In this document: in pieces, positions 1 through 10,794 of the stretch | Position numbering within the stretch: the first letter of the stretch is position 1 | Layout: each line of letters opens with the position of its first letter | Assembly: GCA_018806915.1 (NCBI GenBank) | Contig: JAGKQI010000059.1 | Coordinates: 124,001 to 188,000 of the forward strand | Direction of reading: 5' to 3' | DNA length: 64,000 bases | From: Phytophthora colocasiae | Taxonomy: Eukaryota; Oomycota; Peronosporomycetes; Peronosporales; Peronosporaceae | The notes under the pieces: model-generated | Seen by the model: only the letters and a program-made list of their open reading frames with translations | What the model was told of the DNA's origin: nothing | Database searches by the model: none | Translations under genes and position numbers: made by a program

Positions 1-1
1 C

Positions 2-166
2 GTCCCAGAGCCGGCGAACCTGATCGAGGCTCTGGAGGAGTGTGACGAGGCGGATCCGTGGCGTAACCAGTATCGGCAAGACCCGGTCAACCATCCCGCT
101 ACCAGGATTCCCCGACTTATCGGCAAGTTCAATCCTCCTCCCGCTGGGGCCGCTTCTCCGTAAGTC
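2..166 (+). CDS. C-terminal end of family A antisense ORF (partial)
   Basis: The plus-strand frame is open from the window edge to TAA at 164-166, giving 54 codons that include LIEALEECDEADPWRNQYR. The same tail recurs at about 45,140-45,301 in the second family A region, where the ORF can be followed back to 42,379. It runs opposite to gag-pol and converges on the chromodomain stop at 515. The function is unknown and I recognise no domain. Its position between pol and the 3' LTR resembles the antisense ORFs of plant Tat-lineage elements; that comparison is an inference from position only. Confidence 0.6.
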
Positions 167-514
167 GTGCGAACTTCGATCACTTGCACCAAGGCTCGGG
201 GCTTCTCCCCGAGTTCGGATTCGGAACCCCTTCCAGGGCCGTTCTACATTCTTCCATCTTCATTCGTAATTCTCATAATCTCCACCCGTAATCCGTAATC
301 TCCATTCTCACAGTCGTTCCCTCGTACTCTATCATTTTAGGAATGTGATCCCCTTTCATCTCCATCTCGACATCCCGGATCACCATCTTCCACCGCCAAA
401 TTCCCTACGCACATGCATATACACAAATATAAAACTCTCGCTTTGATCTGGATTCTCCTCCACATCAGCTTCTTCGATCCCGGCGAGGTAACCCTGTCAC
501 CTCGCCTGGCTTTC
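167..514. other. Non-coding spacer between converging ORFs of A1
   Basis: This 348-bp spacer lies between the stop of the antisense ORF and the stop of the chromodomain ORF. It is pyrimidine-rich on the plus strand with an A/T-rich patch near 412-440. The same spacer is at 45,302-45,674 in A2. No gene is visible. It probably holds the convergent 3' ends of both transcripts. Confidence 0.5.
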
Positions 515-2330
515 CCTTACACTTCTTCGTGCGACTGCATCACGCCGAACCGGTTCCGATTAGCGTGGTCACGTAGGAACGCGCTCAATATGGCCCCACA
601 GTTAAGATCAGCTTCGTCGACCCACGTTGGCTCATCATAACCGACCCAGTGCACCAGGAACTCACGATAGATCCGGCCGTAGCGAGTTCGTTTCCCACTT
701 CGCATGTCCGAGATCCGTTCGACTTCGTACTCATCGGCATCCAGATCTGGAACCCAACTGTCCTCCGGAAGGAGGATCTCATCGAAATCGAGCCGATCTG
801 CTTCATCTACCGTCAACTCGATCCGCGGTCGATCTGGGAAATTCCGTACCAGCTTTAGCTTAGAAACATGAACCACCGGAAAGATATGGTAATCAGAGCC
901 CGCGATCTCCAGCTTGATCGTGAATTCATTGAGCTTCTCTGCAACACGGAGACGGCCATGCCAAAGGTGGGGCGAGTTTACGGGCATACCCTTCCTTCAC
1001 ACGATCTAGGTATAGCCAAACTCGTGATCCAGCTTCGATCTGATGCGGATCGACATCCTCATTGTGCCGATCAGCTCGGTCCGCGATCGCCTCTCGCAGC
1101 TTAGCGTTGACCTGTTCTCTCGACTGCTGGTAGTATCTCTGAACGCGATATCTCCACCGTCTTGGATCGCGATCGTGGCGTCTGGTCGACCCGATCGGGA
1201 TCGTTGCTTCCAACGTCGATCTTGGATCCCATCCGTGTACCAAATAGTGAGGTATCTCCCCGGACCCGATCGTGAGCCGTGTTAATGGCGAAAGTCAATC
1301 TCTCCGCATATTCATCCCAGTCGCTTTGATCGAGATCTTGAACATACATCTTGATCGCCCCTAGTGGCCGTTTGCACCATCCGTTCCGGCAGTCCCATTG
1401 GCCTGTGGTCGGTAGAGCCATCGTCGCCCGTTGTCGCTGCCCCAGGATCCCTATTGAACGATCTGAAGAAGTCGGACATGAAGCCCGGTTCTCGATCGTG
1501 CCTGATCATCTCGCTAGCACCAAATCTGCGGAACACGCATTCTTCATAAGATTCCGCGACGGTCTGAGCCGATCGGGAGGAACTAGCCTTTGCGATCACA
1601 TATCCCGTGAACAGATCCACCCAGATCAGCAGTTCAGTATTGCCTTTGTTGGATCTGGGCAGAGAGGGTATGTGATCCATCGCTATGATCTGGAATGGGT
1701 ATGTAGCTTGCAGATTCCCAGGTGACTCGCCCCGGATCGTGGGTCTCCCCTTTCCGGTCTCACAGTCTACACACTCGCCTACGTATCGCTGCACACTCCG
1801 ATATAATCCCCTCCAGTGGAAAATGATCTCGAGATCCGCTGATAAGTGCGTCCGATCCCTTGATGTCCCCCTTCCAGAGTCGTATGGTAGTGGTGGAGGA
1901 CATCCTGGTGTAGCGTTTCTGGAACCACGAGTCTCATCAGGCGGTCGCGATCACCTCTTGATCTCGGCCCTGGTGGGCAATAAAACAACAGATCTTGTTC
2001 ATCTACCTCGTACTCGGAAGCGATCTTGGCGTAGGATCCAGCCTCGGCTCGAGTAAGATCCGCGATCTGCCCAGCCAGGTACTTCTTTAGTCCGGCGATC
2101 CAGACCTCCTCGTCCTGGGCTCGCCTGATCCGATCCACTCGCATCTCCCGGATCAGTTCCTCTCGCAGGACGGCGGCATCGGGTCGTGCTCGGGCTGCAC
2201 CCGTGGCTACGGCCGACACTTGCACCGTTCGATCTTCAACTCGAGGGATCAACACCTCATCAAGCCGATTCAGGGTGACCAGATCGCACCGATCTGCTTC
2301 ATCGTGGACCTCGATCCCGCTTCCTCGCTG
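515..2330 (-). pseudogene. Integrase with C-terminal chromodomain (A1)
   Basis: The pol C-terminus inserts cDNA into the host genome, and the chromodomain may target it to modified chromatin. The N-terminal zinc finger is visible (HHYHTTLEGGHQG and, in another frame, CVDCETGKGRP). The catalytic core has D in AMDHIPSLP (near 1,676) and D in RHDREPGF (near 1,496). The third acidic residue lies near 1,395, where an extra base disrupts the frame. The chromodomain, with YEVERISDM, FLVHWVGYDEPTW and a hydrophobic tail, ends at TAA 515-517. At least three frameshifts break the gene. The family is clear, and the copy is dead as read. Confidence 0.85.
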
Positions 2331-2735
2331 CAGCGCGGCGCTCGCCAAGCTGTCTGCGCTCCCATTCCAGTCTCTCTTCACATGGACTAGCTCATGACCT
2401 CCCCACTTCCGCAAGTGATCTAGCACCTTCTGTTTCAGTAACGTCAATCCTGGCGCCTTGCAGTCGATCTCGCCCCGGACTTGTCGGATCACTGAGGTTC
2501 GACTCGCCACAAATGACCAAACGGCGGCGTTCTAACTGTGCGATCATGCCAAGACCTAGCAAGAGCCCACGGTATTCCGCTTCATTGACAGTAAGACTCT
2601 CCGCATAGTCTGATCTAGCTTTGATCACTTTCCACTCCGGCAAACTCCACACGATCGCGCTGAAAGCGCCTCCTCCCCTCGTTTCACGCGTGCCGAACCA
2701 TCGAAACTTACCACCCATAGCTCCTCGCCTGGATC
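2330..2735 (-). pseudogene. Second (plant/archaeal-type) RNase H domain, A1
   Basis: This domain follows the Ty3 RNase H and shows the pattern of a cellular type-I enzyme: a glycine-rich first strand (GGGAFSAIVWSLP), the Glu motif NEAEYRGLLLGLG, a CGESNL strand and the RDWNGSADSLASAAL motif. In A1 the third acidic position reads GES rather than GDS, and a frameshift near 2,490 splits the domain. A2 keeps it intact (48,927-49,673). A second RNase H of this kind is known from plant Tat elements and, from memory, from oomycete Ty3 elements. It may take over removal of the RNA template or primers. Confidence 0.8.
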
Positions 2736-2924
2736 TACGGGTGGGAATCGGCATCTGGATCTTACGCCTTGGTTCCTTCTGTGGCGCGATCGCGATCAGG
2801 GCTTCGTCGATCTCCGATCTAGGCGTTATATTAGCTGCGATCGCCCCCAGTATCTCATCCTCTCCCTTCGTACACTTCGTGATCTCGAGTGTCCATGGGG
2901 ACAGGAGAGCAGACCATTGTCCCA

Positions 2925-3260
2925 GACGCCCTTGAAGGCCGGCAGACCTGAACAGCCAGGCAAGCGTGGAGTGTCTGGTTAGGACCTTGATCCGACGTCC
3001 CACCAACAGGGTGTAGTGTAGATCCAGGATCCGAAGTAGAGCCAACACCTCCTTTTCGGCAACATTATAGTTTAGCTCGTTCGTCTTCAAGGTTCGGCTG
3101 GCAAACGCGACCGGGTGGTAGATCTGGTCGTGTTCCTGCATTAGTGCGGCGGAAATCGCCCAGTCACTGGCATACACGATCACCACGGGTAACTTTGTCA
3201 TGTCGAAGTGACGAAGGATCGGGGTCGACGCGATCTTGGTTTTCAAGGCTGTAAACACCC
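2925..3260 (-). CDS. Ty3/Gypsy RNase H domain, A1
   Basis: This is the retrotransposon's own RNase H, directly after RT. VVIVYASDWAISAALMQ contains the catalytic Asp in the usual DASD-like context. It is followed by YHPVAFASRTLKTNELNY, the VAEKEVLALL motif and RRIKVLTRHSTLAWLF. It degrades RNA in the RNA-DNA hybrid during reverse transcription. The frame stays open through the domain in A1, unlike A2, where an amber codon sits next to the catalytic Asp. It is part of the pol polyprotein, not a separate gene. Confidence 0.85.
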
Positions 3261-3559
3261 TGTGTGCCCTACCCCACCTTTCGTCGCCAGCTCTTTGGGC
3301 CAGATTGGCTCCGACCTTGCTTGAACAGGGGGGAGGCGTCGCCCCCAAGTTAAAATCCGGCGTACTATTCTCCTTTTGAGTCAAGGTGTCGGGTGATCCA
3401 TCCCTGATTCGACTTAAGCGCAACGGGATCTCGATTGATCGGGTCCGTACTATCCATGATCTTTCGAAGATCTGGTCGCTTCTTCCAGTTCTGCGAACTC
3501 CACTTCACGTAGTTCATATAGGACCGATGCATAGATCGCATAATCCTCGATGAACCGAC

Positions 3560-4490
3560 TATAGTAATTCAAACTTCCCAGGAACGATTGCATGGATCGG
3601 AGCGACCCAGGGGAATGGCAGATCTGTCAGAGACTTCAGGTCTTTCGGGTTTGCTCTCCAATCCGTCGATCGCCACTTTGTGTCCGAGATATTCCACCGG
3701 ATCCATGCCCCAGAAGCTCTTCGCCACACTGATCGAGAGATTCCACTTATCACAGAGCCTCCAATAGGTCTTCCACCCGATCGCACATTTGATCCCATGT
3801 TCCAGCCGTGATCAAGATATCGTCGATGTAAGATCTCCGTCCTAGAACCGACGGGCGACCAGGATCTTCCGGGACCCCTGATTCAAACACATCTGTAGAG
3901 TCTTTCGTATTCCCTCACTGGGGAGATCTTCAAAAATCCATATAGGGCGTTGTCCACAAGACGTTGATAGATCTGAGGGGCGTTCTTCAGCCCGAACGGC
4001 ATGCGATTCCACTCGAAGAGGCCGAACGGGGTGATGAAAGCTGAGATCGCGCGAGCTCGATCGGTCATTGATACGACCCAGAATCCACTTGCCATGTCTA
4101 ATGAACAGTACCACAGAACTTTGTCAAGATCTTCTAACAGGTCATTGATCAGAGGCATTGGGTAGATCATCAGCCTCGTGAGACCGTTCACCAGCCGATA
4201 ATCGATACATAGTCGGATGTCTACACCCGTTCTTCTTGATGATCACCACGATCGGCGATGCCCATGGCGAGGTCGATGGCCGGATGATCTTGGCAGCTAG
4301 GAGTCGCTTTGATGAGATCCGATACTTTCTCGCGGAACTGTGGCGCCACCTTTCGGACTCGTTGTGCGATCGGCTTTGCATCACCCACGTCGATATCGCA
4401 TATAACACCCTTGGCCGCTGGAGGAAGTGCGTTTCCCTTTCCGATCAGGAGATGTCGCTTCTTCCAAATAATCTGTCGAAGTTTCTCGAT
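3560..4490 (-). pseudogene. Reverse transcriptase domain, A1
   Basis: RT motifs run in order: the PEEIEKLRQIIWKKRHLLIG lead-in, STSPWASPIVVIIKKNG, CIDYR-like and LDMASGFW segments, PFGLFEWNRMPFGLKNAPQ, and the catalytic YIDD box encoded at 3,819-3,830. The protein copies element RNA into DNA inside the virus-like particle. Extra bases near 4,312 and 4,222 break the frame, and the A2 copy is undisrupted at both points. The domain order RT-RH-IN places the element in Ty3/Gypsy. Confidence 0.88.
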
Positions 4491-5567
4491 CTCCTCCGGG
4501 GTAGCCGATCCCGGATTTCCCACTTGCAGATCTTCGATCCTGACTTCTTCAGTGGTGGAAATCTGGATCTCCGGTACTACTGCGAGATTATCGGCTAGAT
4601 CTTCGGCCGAAAAATCGCCACTTTCGTGTAAGTGGGTCTGATCAGCGTTCTCGATCCCTTCAGGAGATGTCGGATCCGGTTCATCCGTTGATTGATCACG
4701 CAGCCTATCGTCCTTGGCTGTCAAGATCGGGGTGTCTTTAACCATGGGGACGGCATCGGCGTCGGATACATGTTGGATCTCGATTTGAAAATCTGGTTTT
4801 TCTGTTTTTACCTCGATTTCCTCTTCACCTGTCCGATCTGTCCGACCTGGGGCCTGATCTGGCAAGCTCTCATTCGTCTCAGTCTCACCATTCGTCTCAG
4901 TCTCACCGCCCCCAGCTTCGCCACTCGGGGTCTTGTCGGAACTGATCGTGATCGGTGGGGTATCCATGGGATCCGGTTGGGGATCGATGAATGCGACCTT
5001 GACTTCGGCTGTATCGGTTGGTGATCGCGGTTCCGGTGTCGATATTGGTGCAGGATCAGGGTCGGTCCTGGTTGCCCGGCGGAGTATGGATCGCGGCGTA
5101 ACGTAGGTCGGCCGTTCGACCGACGGTAAGGGGATCTCTACGGATTCCTGAGGTTCTGGCCTTGCGTCCACAGTCGCTTCTAGAGCTAGATTCTGCCACT
5201 CCATGTAGCGCCGGGATCCGACCGACACAAACCCGGGGAATCGGGGCACTTTTTTTTGATCAAGTACCATCCCGACATGTAATCTGTGATCCAATCGTAA
5301 GATTTTCTCGCTCAAATTCGTGATCACTAAGTACCGAGTTCGGCCGGGTCCATTTACCACGGTGGGTACCCATTGGTCGCCTCTGGTCACCCACAATTTC
5401 TCCGTCGCCGATAATTTCACTCTCGATGCGGTCTCTTCAGATCCCCCAACTGGGATATGTAGATCTTCTTCCAATTTTACTGATCTTACCTTCTCCCCGT
5501 ATAATCTCTTGCGACCACTAAGTGGGATCCCCACTTCATTAGGTAAGCACATCGATCCCTTCGGCAA
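4490..5567 (-). CDS. Acidic linker between protease and RT, A1
   Basis: This open stretch of about 360 codons joins the protease to RT. Its first third (KRLYGEKVRSVKLEEDLH onward) is globular-looking. The rest is rich in Pro, Thr, Asp and Glu, for example GGGETETNGETETNES. The A1 and A2 sequences differ by a short repeat of the GETETN coding segment: A1 has two copies, A2 one. I recognise no domain. It is probably a flexible spacer within the pol polyprotein. Confidence 0.7.
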
Positions 5568-6239
5568 GATCCATCCGGACCCCAGCCGGGATCATGAAAT
5601 CCATACCCAGGATCGCATCTTGCCCGGATAGATCCCCGATCCAAATATCGAAAAAGTAGGACCAGGTATCCTGCAAGCGTGATCTTGATCCTCGTTCTTC
5701 CCTCGGTGGTGTACACATTATCACCGATCCCCAACACACTCCTGTCTCTGACTAGTGTCAAAGTGGCACCCAACCTTACGAGCAAAGGTGGTATCCAAGA
5801 TGGATACCTCGGCGCCAGTGTCCAGGAGCAAGATCGCTCTTTCATGATTAATCTTGCCTGAGATCTTGGCTTGGCGGAACCATTTTCCTGGTGCGTGGTA
5901 TTTCCAGTAACCCCTGGATTCTCCTTCCTTGAGATCCAAGGCCACTTCCGCACCAGATCGCGAGAACTCATCGATCCGGGGAAGACTCGCGATCTTAGCA
6001 GTATACGAATGCAACTTACATGTATTACCGCGCAGATCCGAATTCTCCCTATCTTGATCTCTCGATTTCTTGTTCACATATGCATAGATGCAGTACTCAG
6101 AACGCTCGGCTCGTACCGGTTTCCAAACCGGCGAGCGTCCTAGTTTAACATCTTTTCCACCTTCTCGGGAAACAGTCCGGCATGTCGGGTCGGGTCGTAC
6201 CACTTGCGGATCTGGTTGTAGAATTCTTCCATGGGGCAT
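5539..6239 (-). pseudogene. Aspartic protease, A1
   Basis: The retropepsin active site is LLLDTGAEVSILDTTFARK, and the closing hydrophobic-glycine motif is DAILGMDFMIPAGVRMD. The enzyme would cleave the Gag-Pol polyprotein. The frame is open upstream to 6,239 and overlaps the end of gag in the -1 frame, as expected for entry by frameshifting. The second half falls in another frame because of an indel near 5,720. In A2 this gene is split by Copia element D. Confidence 0.85.
6102..6149 (-). promoter_or_regulatory. Candidate -1 frameshift signal, gag-pol junction of A1
   Basis: On the minus strand the last gag codons read ATG TTA AAC TAG. This places GTTAAAC (plus 6,143-6,149) in the X XXY YYZ phase directly before the gag stop. 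Four bases later begins a two-tier hairpin: outer arms ACGCTCG/CGAGCGT (plus 6,102-6,108 and 6,132-6,138) and inner arms CCGGTT/AACCGG. The protease frame is -1 to gag. Heptamer, stop and hairpin are identical in A2. GUUAAAC is a known slippery site in arteriviruses. Confidence 0.7.
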
Positions 6240-6748
6240 CCTCCAGCTTCATGGATCTCCCCACAACCACGGCATGTATATAGACAGCGATCCGTTGGGT
6301 GGCCCCTCTTTCCGCACTTGTCACAGGTTAGGCGTCTCCAGCAGTCCAGATCCGTGTGCTTCCGCGACCCACAATGCGAACAGCGACCTCTATCGTGATC
6401 TGGTTGTCTGCGATCCGTGGTCCGGCCTCGGTCCTGCACGTTCGAGTGCGATCGCAACTGATCCTGTTGGTGGGGAGCGCCCCCAGCACCGATCGGCTTG
6501 TCTTCTGACGCGGCAAGATATATCCTCCGGAGATCGCCTTCAGAATCGGATCCATCCGATCCGGATATTTCTTCTGATTCTGAGCTCGGATCTTGAGTTT
6601 GGATCGCCCGTACCACCGCTCGGGTGGGGAGCTGCCGGGGCACTGGCCGGTGCCTTTTGTCTGTACTTCGATCCGAACGCAGATTTACGCTGCCTGCTTT
6701 TCGCCCGTTCCCGGGCACGGAGTACCTCCTCCAGCTCCTCGACGTCAC
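6140..6748 (-). CDS. Gag nucleocapsid part with three zinc knuckles, A1
   Basis: This C-terminal gag segment binds RNA. It has CSHCGSRKHTDLDC and CDKCGKRGHPTDRC (both CX2CX4HX4C) and a third, shorter knuckle CRGCGEIHEAGGC, followed by a conserved tail ending in EKVEKMLN. A serine/acidic stretch precedes the knuckles. It overlaps the capsid ORF end at 6,745-6,748, but in a shifted frame, so an indel probably separates two parts of one gag gene. The stop at 6,140-6,142 abuts the frameshift heptamer. Confidence 0.85.
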   Translation of the reverse strand: MTSRSWRRYSVPGNGRKAGSVNLRSDRSTDKRHRPVPRQLPTRAVVRAIQTQDPSSESEEISGSDGSDSEGDLRRIYLAASEDKPIGAGGAPHQQDQLRSHSNVQDRGRTTDRRQPDHDRGRCSHCGSRKHTDLDCWRRLTCDKCGKRGHPTDRCLYTCRGCGEIHEAGGCPMEEFYNQIRKWYDPTRHAGLFPEKVEKMLN

Positions 6749-8596
6749 TCCAGTCGGAGTAGGGTCAGCCGATCAGCTAACTCCGGATCTCCCAATGTCT
6801 CTATGTAGTGGTCCACATGTTCTCGGCGGGCCTTAGGGCTCCCGTCCTTGATCTTCAGTCTAGCACGTAAAGCCGCCACGTTGAGCCGGTAGAGATAATC
6901 GAGAGGGGTTTCTTCCGATCGCTTGCGAGCGTGATAGTATTGCCACGCGACCGACATACCCAACCCACAATATTGGGTCTGGAAACTGTCCAACAGATCC
7001 GCCCACTTGGTTTTCGTCGTTCGACTGAGCTGCCTGTACCAAAGTTCTTTTGCCGGTCCTACCATCAGATCTGCAAACGTGAGGCATTTCTCTTCTTCCG
7101 TAGCCTGATCGCGTTGGAACGCCGACTTGACTTTACTGATCCAGGCCCGAGCGCGATCTTCGTCCAGATCTTTACCCGTAAAATCTTTCAGATCCGAGAT
7201 CGCTGAGATCCGGACCCGCTGGATCATCGACGATCCTCCTTGACCGATCGCCGCGGATGCGATCGTGGCTCGGCTCGACGTCTGTCCACCGGAACTTGGT
7301 ATGCCCATGTCGTCTGGATCGTATTCCCATGCGTCCGGATCCGAGGCCGTAACGGACTCCATCTCAACATCCAACTCCCCTTTGATCGGCGATCGGGGTG
7401 TCGCGAGATTCCGTTCTTTTAAGAAACGATCCATCGCCATTTGAAAGTAGTCGTCCAACTTGTTGCTCGATCCAGTGGAATTAGTCGTCGGCGCGGTCTG
7501 GTCTGTCCGGATCCGGCGATTTTCTTGCTGATCAGGTGTCTTAGCCTCCAGTTTCGTGGTCACCGATCGTGTATCTTGTTTCTTCATACGTGATTTCAGG
7601 AACTTGGCGCCGGAGGGCCCTAGCGACATGCGTTGCAGCCTTCTCGGGCTATCTGAGTCTGGTTCCGAGGTCGCTGACGCGTAGCATGACGACCCAGTCT
7701 GATAGCCTGGGTCGGGCGTCATTGGGCGCTCGCCGACCAAGATCTTGAGGGAGTCGAATAGATCATGGGTCGCAGATTGAATCGCTTGCAGTTCCAAGTC
7801 AAATAGAGAGTTTGGGTCGAACACTCCAGCCACTAAACCAGCCTCTTGGAGCAGATCAAGTAGAATCTTCACCGCGTTCAGGCGGTCCGAGCTAGTCCGG
7901 GGTTTCGACACTGGGCCGGTGAGGTTACCGATCTGGCGGACTTGTATGATCGTAAGAACGGGATCGTTAAGCAAGGTCTCGCTTAGCATCTTCCTGTAAT
8001 AGGCCTGCTCGATCGCGTCCTTGGTAATCGTCGATCCTGGGCTGATCATATCTTCTGGCTCTGAGTCTGGAGCTTTCAATTTCGTCCGGGTGCTCTTGAT
8101 CTTCTTTTTCTTGGTCGATCTTGAGGCAACAGTGGACTTGGTGAGCAGATAAGGTTTCAGCTTTGCTGATTCCTTATCGCTCGTGTGCGGATCTCGATTT
8201 TCATCGAGATCCGCGGTGGCCCTCGAAGGGGCCTTGGGAGGAATTCGAGGTTTTTCTTCGAGATCTGGATTGCGATCCAGGTCTGCCTCGTGCCTGCTCA
8301 GTAGAGATCCTCCCAGAACTCTGCTGATCTGTGGATCTTTCCGTTTTCAGCGGTGCCTCCGTCGATCCAACGTTCGAAGGCACTTCTTCCCCTTGTTCTT
8401 CTTTAATCTTGTCATCTTCTTGGGACTCACGGTGATATCCGAAGTCACCAGAAGTTCCGGGCACGCGCACCATTGTGGTGGAGCGGATCTGGCCAAAATC
8501 TGGTTGAGGCCGATCGCGATCGCCACTTGCGCCCAGACACCGACTAACGGAGGGGGTCCCCCGATGATCCGTGATCTTGTTGCGTGTAGTGTTCAC
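6745..8596 (-). pseudogene. Gag capsid part, A1
   Basis: A long frame (from about 8,346 to 6,745) encodes the capsid-like region: IRISAIPDLKDF-type entry, ARAWISKVKSAFQRDQAT, ELWYRQLSRTTKTKWADLLD and YYHARKRSEETPLDYLYRL, the hallmark capsid pattern of Ty3 Gag. The N-terminal part lies in another frame (8,596-8,201), so there is an indel near 8,300-8,360. The protein would assemble the particle. The initiator is uncertain, because no convincing ATG heads the main frame. A2 lacks this part because B6 interrupts it. Confidence 0.75.
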
Positions 8597-9791
8597 CTTG
8601 TGTACCCGTCGGTAGGCGGGTTACGCTCTTCCAGGTAACTTCTGAAGATGTCTTGGGACGAGAAGAAGGTCTTGGGTGACGCAGGGGTTTGAGGCGGCGT
8701 GGAAGTTCTTCACTCCACCTCGGGGTACTTGATCCCGGTCGTAGGCGAGTTCTCGAGCCTTGATCCGGGTGCCTGGTTCTTGATCCAGGTCTTCCAATAG
8801 TCCAATGTTCGGGATTCCAGTCCCTTCCTTTCGTTGTTTTCCGCTTTCGATAGCGGGGGTCTTGAGGGGCGAGATTCGACGGGATCCTTAGGCTAAACAA
8901 CCAATTCCTTCCGATCCGATGTATGCACTTAAAGGATAGTTCACTAGATAGGGCAAAGCTGGCCAATATATTATCCAGACTTAACCGCTATACTAGGTCA
9001 CGTATCCTTACCTTCCTGACGCTTGTAGGGCCAATGTAGTTCCCGGTTCCAGGCGTAGCGAAGACACTTGAGTGGTTCAGGGCAAATTCGAGTCTGTTTA
9101 TGGTTATTCCTATGCCTACTAATCCCATCCTGATTTACTATCCTACGATCACATGACACTGGCTACAGAGCTGATCCCTAGCTTGGTTCCCCTAACCCTG
9201 ATCTTGAGCCGATTCCGTACTTAACCGAAGCTTGATCTCGCACTTAACCGAAGCTTGATCTCGCACTTAACCGAAGCTTGATCTCGCACTTAATCGGGGC
9301 TTGATCGCTGCCTGATCCCGCTTGGTAATCCTTCAAAGAATCCGGATCAGGCCACCAGAAGAGTCTGCGTTGCGCCTGGGGTTGACCTTGATCCGGAGCT
9401 GATCTCGTACTTATACGGGAGAGGATCATTGCGCGATCTTGCGTGATCTCGCTTCGTCGCCGCCCGGGGAAGTTGGATCGTGCTGTTAGAGGCTTCGGGG
9501 CGCCAGGGTAAGCTGATCATGCTCGCTTGGGGCCCCGTCATCGTTGATCGCGCGAGAACATCCTTGATTTCCCCATTCTTCCTCCGGCAGGATTCGGATC
9601 ACCCACGAACACCGCTCCACCTGCTTCTTCGCCGGTGTCTCCGTTGCCTGTTCCCGGCGGGACCCATCGTACCTTCGTCTGATTCGACCCAGATCTGGCG
9701 ATCACAGGTCCCCCCTGTCGCTCGTTCCGACTCTATTCGGGTTCGTGGCTGACATCGCCTCTCCGGGAAAAATTTTTCGTCCGCTTCACCA
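8597..9791 (-). repeat. Leader and truncated 5' LTR of A1
   Basis: This 1.2-kb non-coding stretch lies upstream of gag. It matches 41,030-42,290 in the second family A region, which shows it belongs to the element. It should contain the primer-binding site and most of the 5' LTR, but I could not fix the LTR borders because no clean TG...CA pair with a primer site was found. It ends abruptly at about 9,791 against family B RT. Confidence 0.6.
9219..9287. repeat. Three tandem 23-bp repeats in the A LTR/leader
   Basis: The unit ACTTAACCGAAGCTTGATCT plus three more bases is repeated exactly three times, with a diverged fourth start at 9,288. Indel-ridden versions are near 41,670-41,745. It is probably an LTR-internal repeat, possibly regulatory. 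Confidence 0.8.
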
Positions 9792-10794
9792 CATGTTCGT
9801 CCACAGTCAGGCCGAACACGGCAAGACTGACGTCGAGGTACACGTGGAACACGTGAGAGCAGTGCTCGAGTGCATGCGCACTAACAAGTTGTACGCCAAC
9901 GCGGACAAGTGCGTCTTTGGCGCGGAAGAAATCCCTTTCCTAGGGTGCTTCATTGGGAAGCATGGCCTTCGTGCTGATCCAGCAAAGGTCAAGGCCATTG
10001 TGGACTGGCCGGTTCCCTTGAACCAGAAGGACTTGCGTAAGTGGCTGGGTTTGGCCAACTACTTGCACAAGTACAGCGAGAACTACGCTGAGTTGGCTCG
10101 GCCACTGACGGATCTCCTTAAGAAGGATGCCGAGTGGGTATGGCGTGCCGAGCACGAGAATGCGTTCACTTGTATCAAGGATAGCCTGCTTCAGGCACCG
10201 ATACTGGCGCTGCCAGACCCCGCTCGTCCGTTTATTGTCGTCTGTGACGCCTCGGACTTTGCCATCGGCAGTGCTTTGCTACAAGCGGACGCCGAAGGGC
10301 GCGAACGCGTCATTGCGTTTGAGTCGCGACAGCTCAAGGCTGCTGAAAAGAACTATCCAGTTCATGACAAGGAGCTACTTGCGATGAAGTACGCTCTCGT
10401 CAAATTCAGGGTTCACCTGCTCGGCTCCAAGCCGTTTGTGATCTACACGGATCATGCGTCACTACGCACAGCGACGCAGTCGCCTCACCTCTCGCAGAGG
10501 ATGGCCCGATGGCTCTCCTTCTTTGCGGAGTATAACTTCGAGGTGAAGTACAAGCTCTGGCAGGCAGAACGTCCTCGCTGACGCGTTATCACGTCGCCCG
10601 GACTATGAGTTATCCTCATGTCACCTCGGTGACGTCGTCCGTGGCGGACATGGTTCGAGCAGCGTACGCTCAGGACGACTCTTGTGTCGCGCTGCTCCAA
10701 GCTCTGAGGAGCGATGAGTTTAAAGACTCAAAGGTGACTCTGTCACGACGCCTAAAGGCGAGACTCCACCGCTATAGCCGGGAAGGCGGTCTGC
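9792..10794 (+). pseudogene. Family B pol fragment: RT C-terminus and RNase H (B0)
   Basis: The fragment starts just after the catalytic YFDD at FVHSQAEHGKTDVEVHVEHV. It continues through the RT thumb (ADKCVFGAEEIPFLGCFIGK), the connection segment and RNase H (FIVVCDASDFAIGSALL, YPVHDKELLAMKYAL, FVIYTDHASLRTATQSPHL). It stops at KAR..GGLL where LTR1 begins, and integrase is missing. The 3' junction to LTR1 is base-for-base the one at 27,923/27,924, so B0 is the tail of another integrase-less unit like B1. Confidence 0.88.

Larger units (their letters stand above)
1..9791 (-). mobile_element. Family A Ty3/Gypsy retrotransposon, copy A1
   Basis: On the minus strand the order is gag (8,596-6,140), protease, acidic linker, RT, Ty3-type RNase H, second RNase H, integrase and chromodomain (ending at 515). 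An antisense ORF tail is at 2-166. Both LTRs are incomplete: the 3' LTR lies left of the window and the 5' LTR is cut at about 9,791 by a junction to family B reverse transcriptase. The second RNase H plus chromodomain is the architecture I associate with oomycete Chronos elements. GATC is strikingly frequent throughout. Several single-base frameshifts make this copy non-functional as read. Confidence 0.9.
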
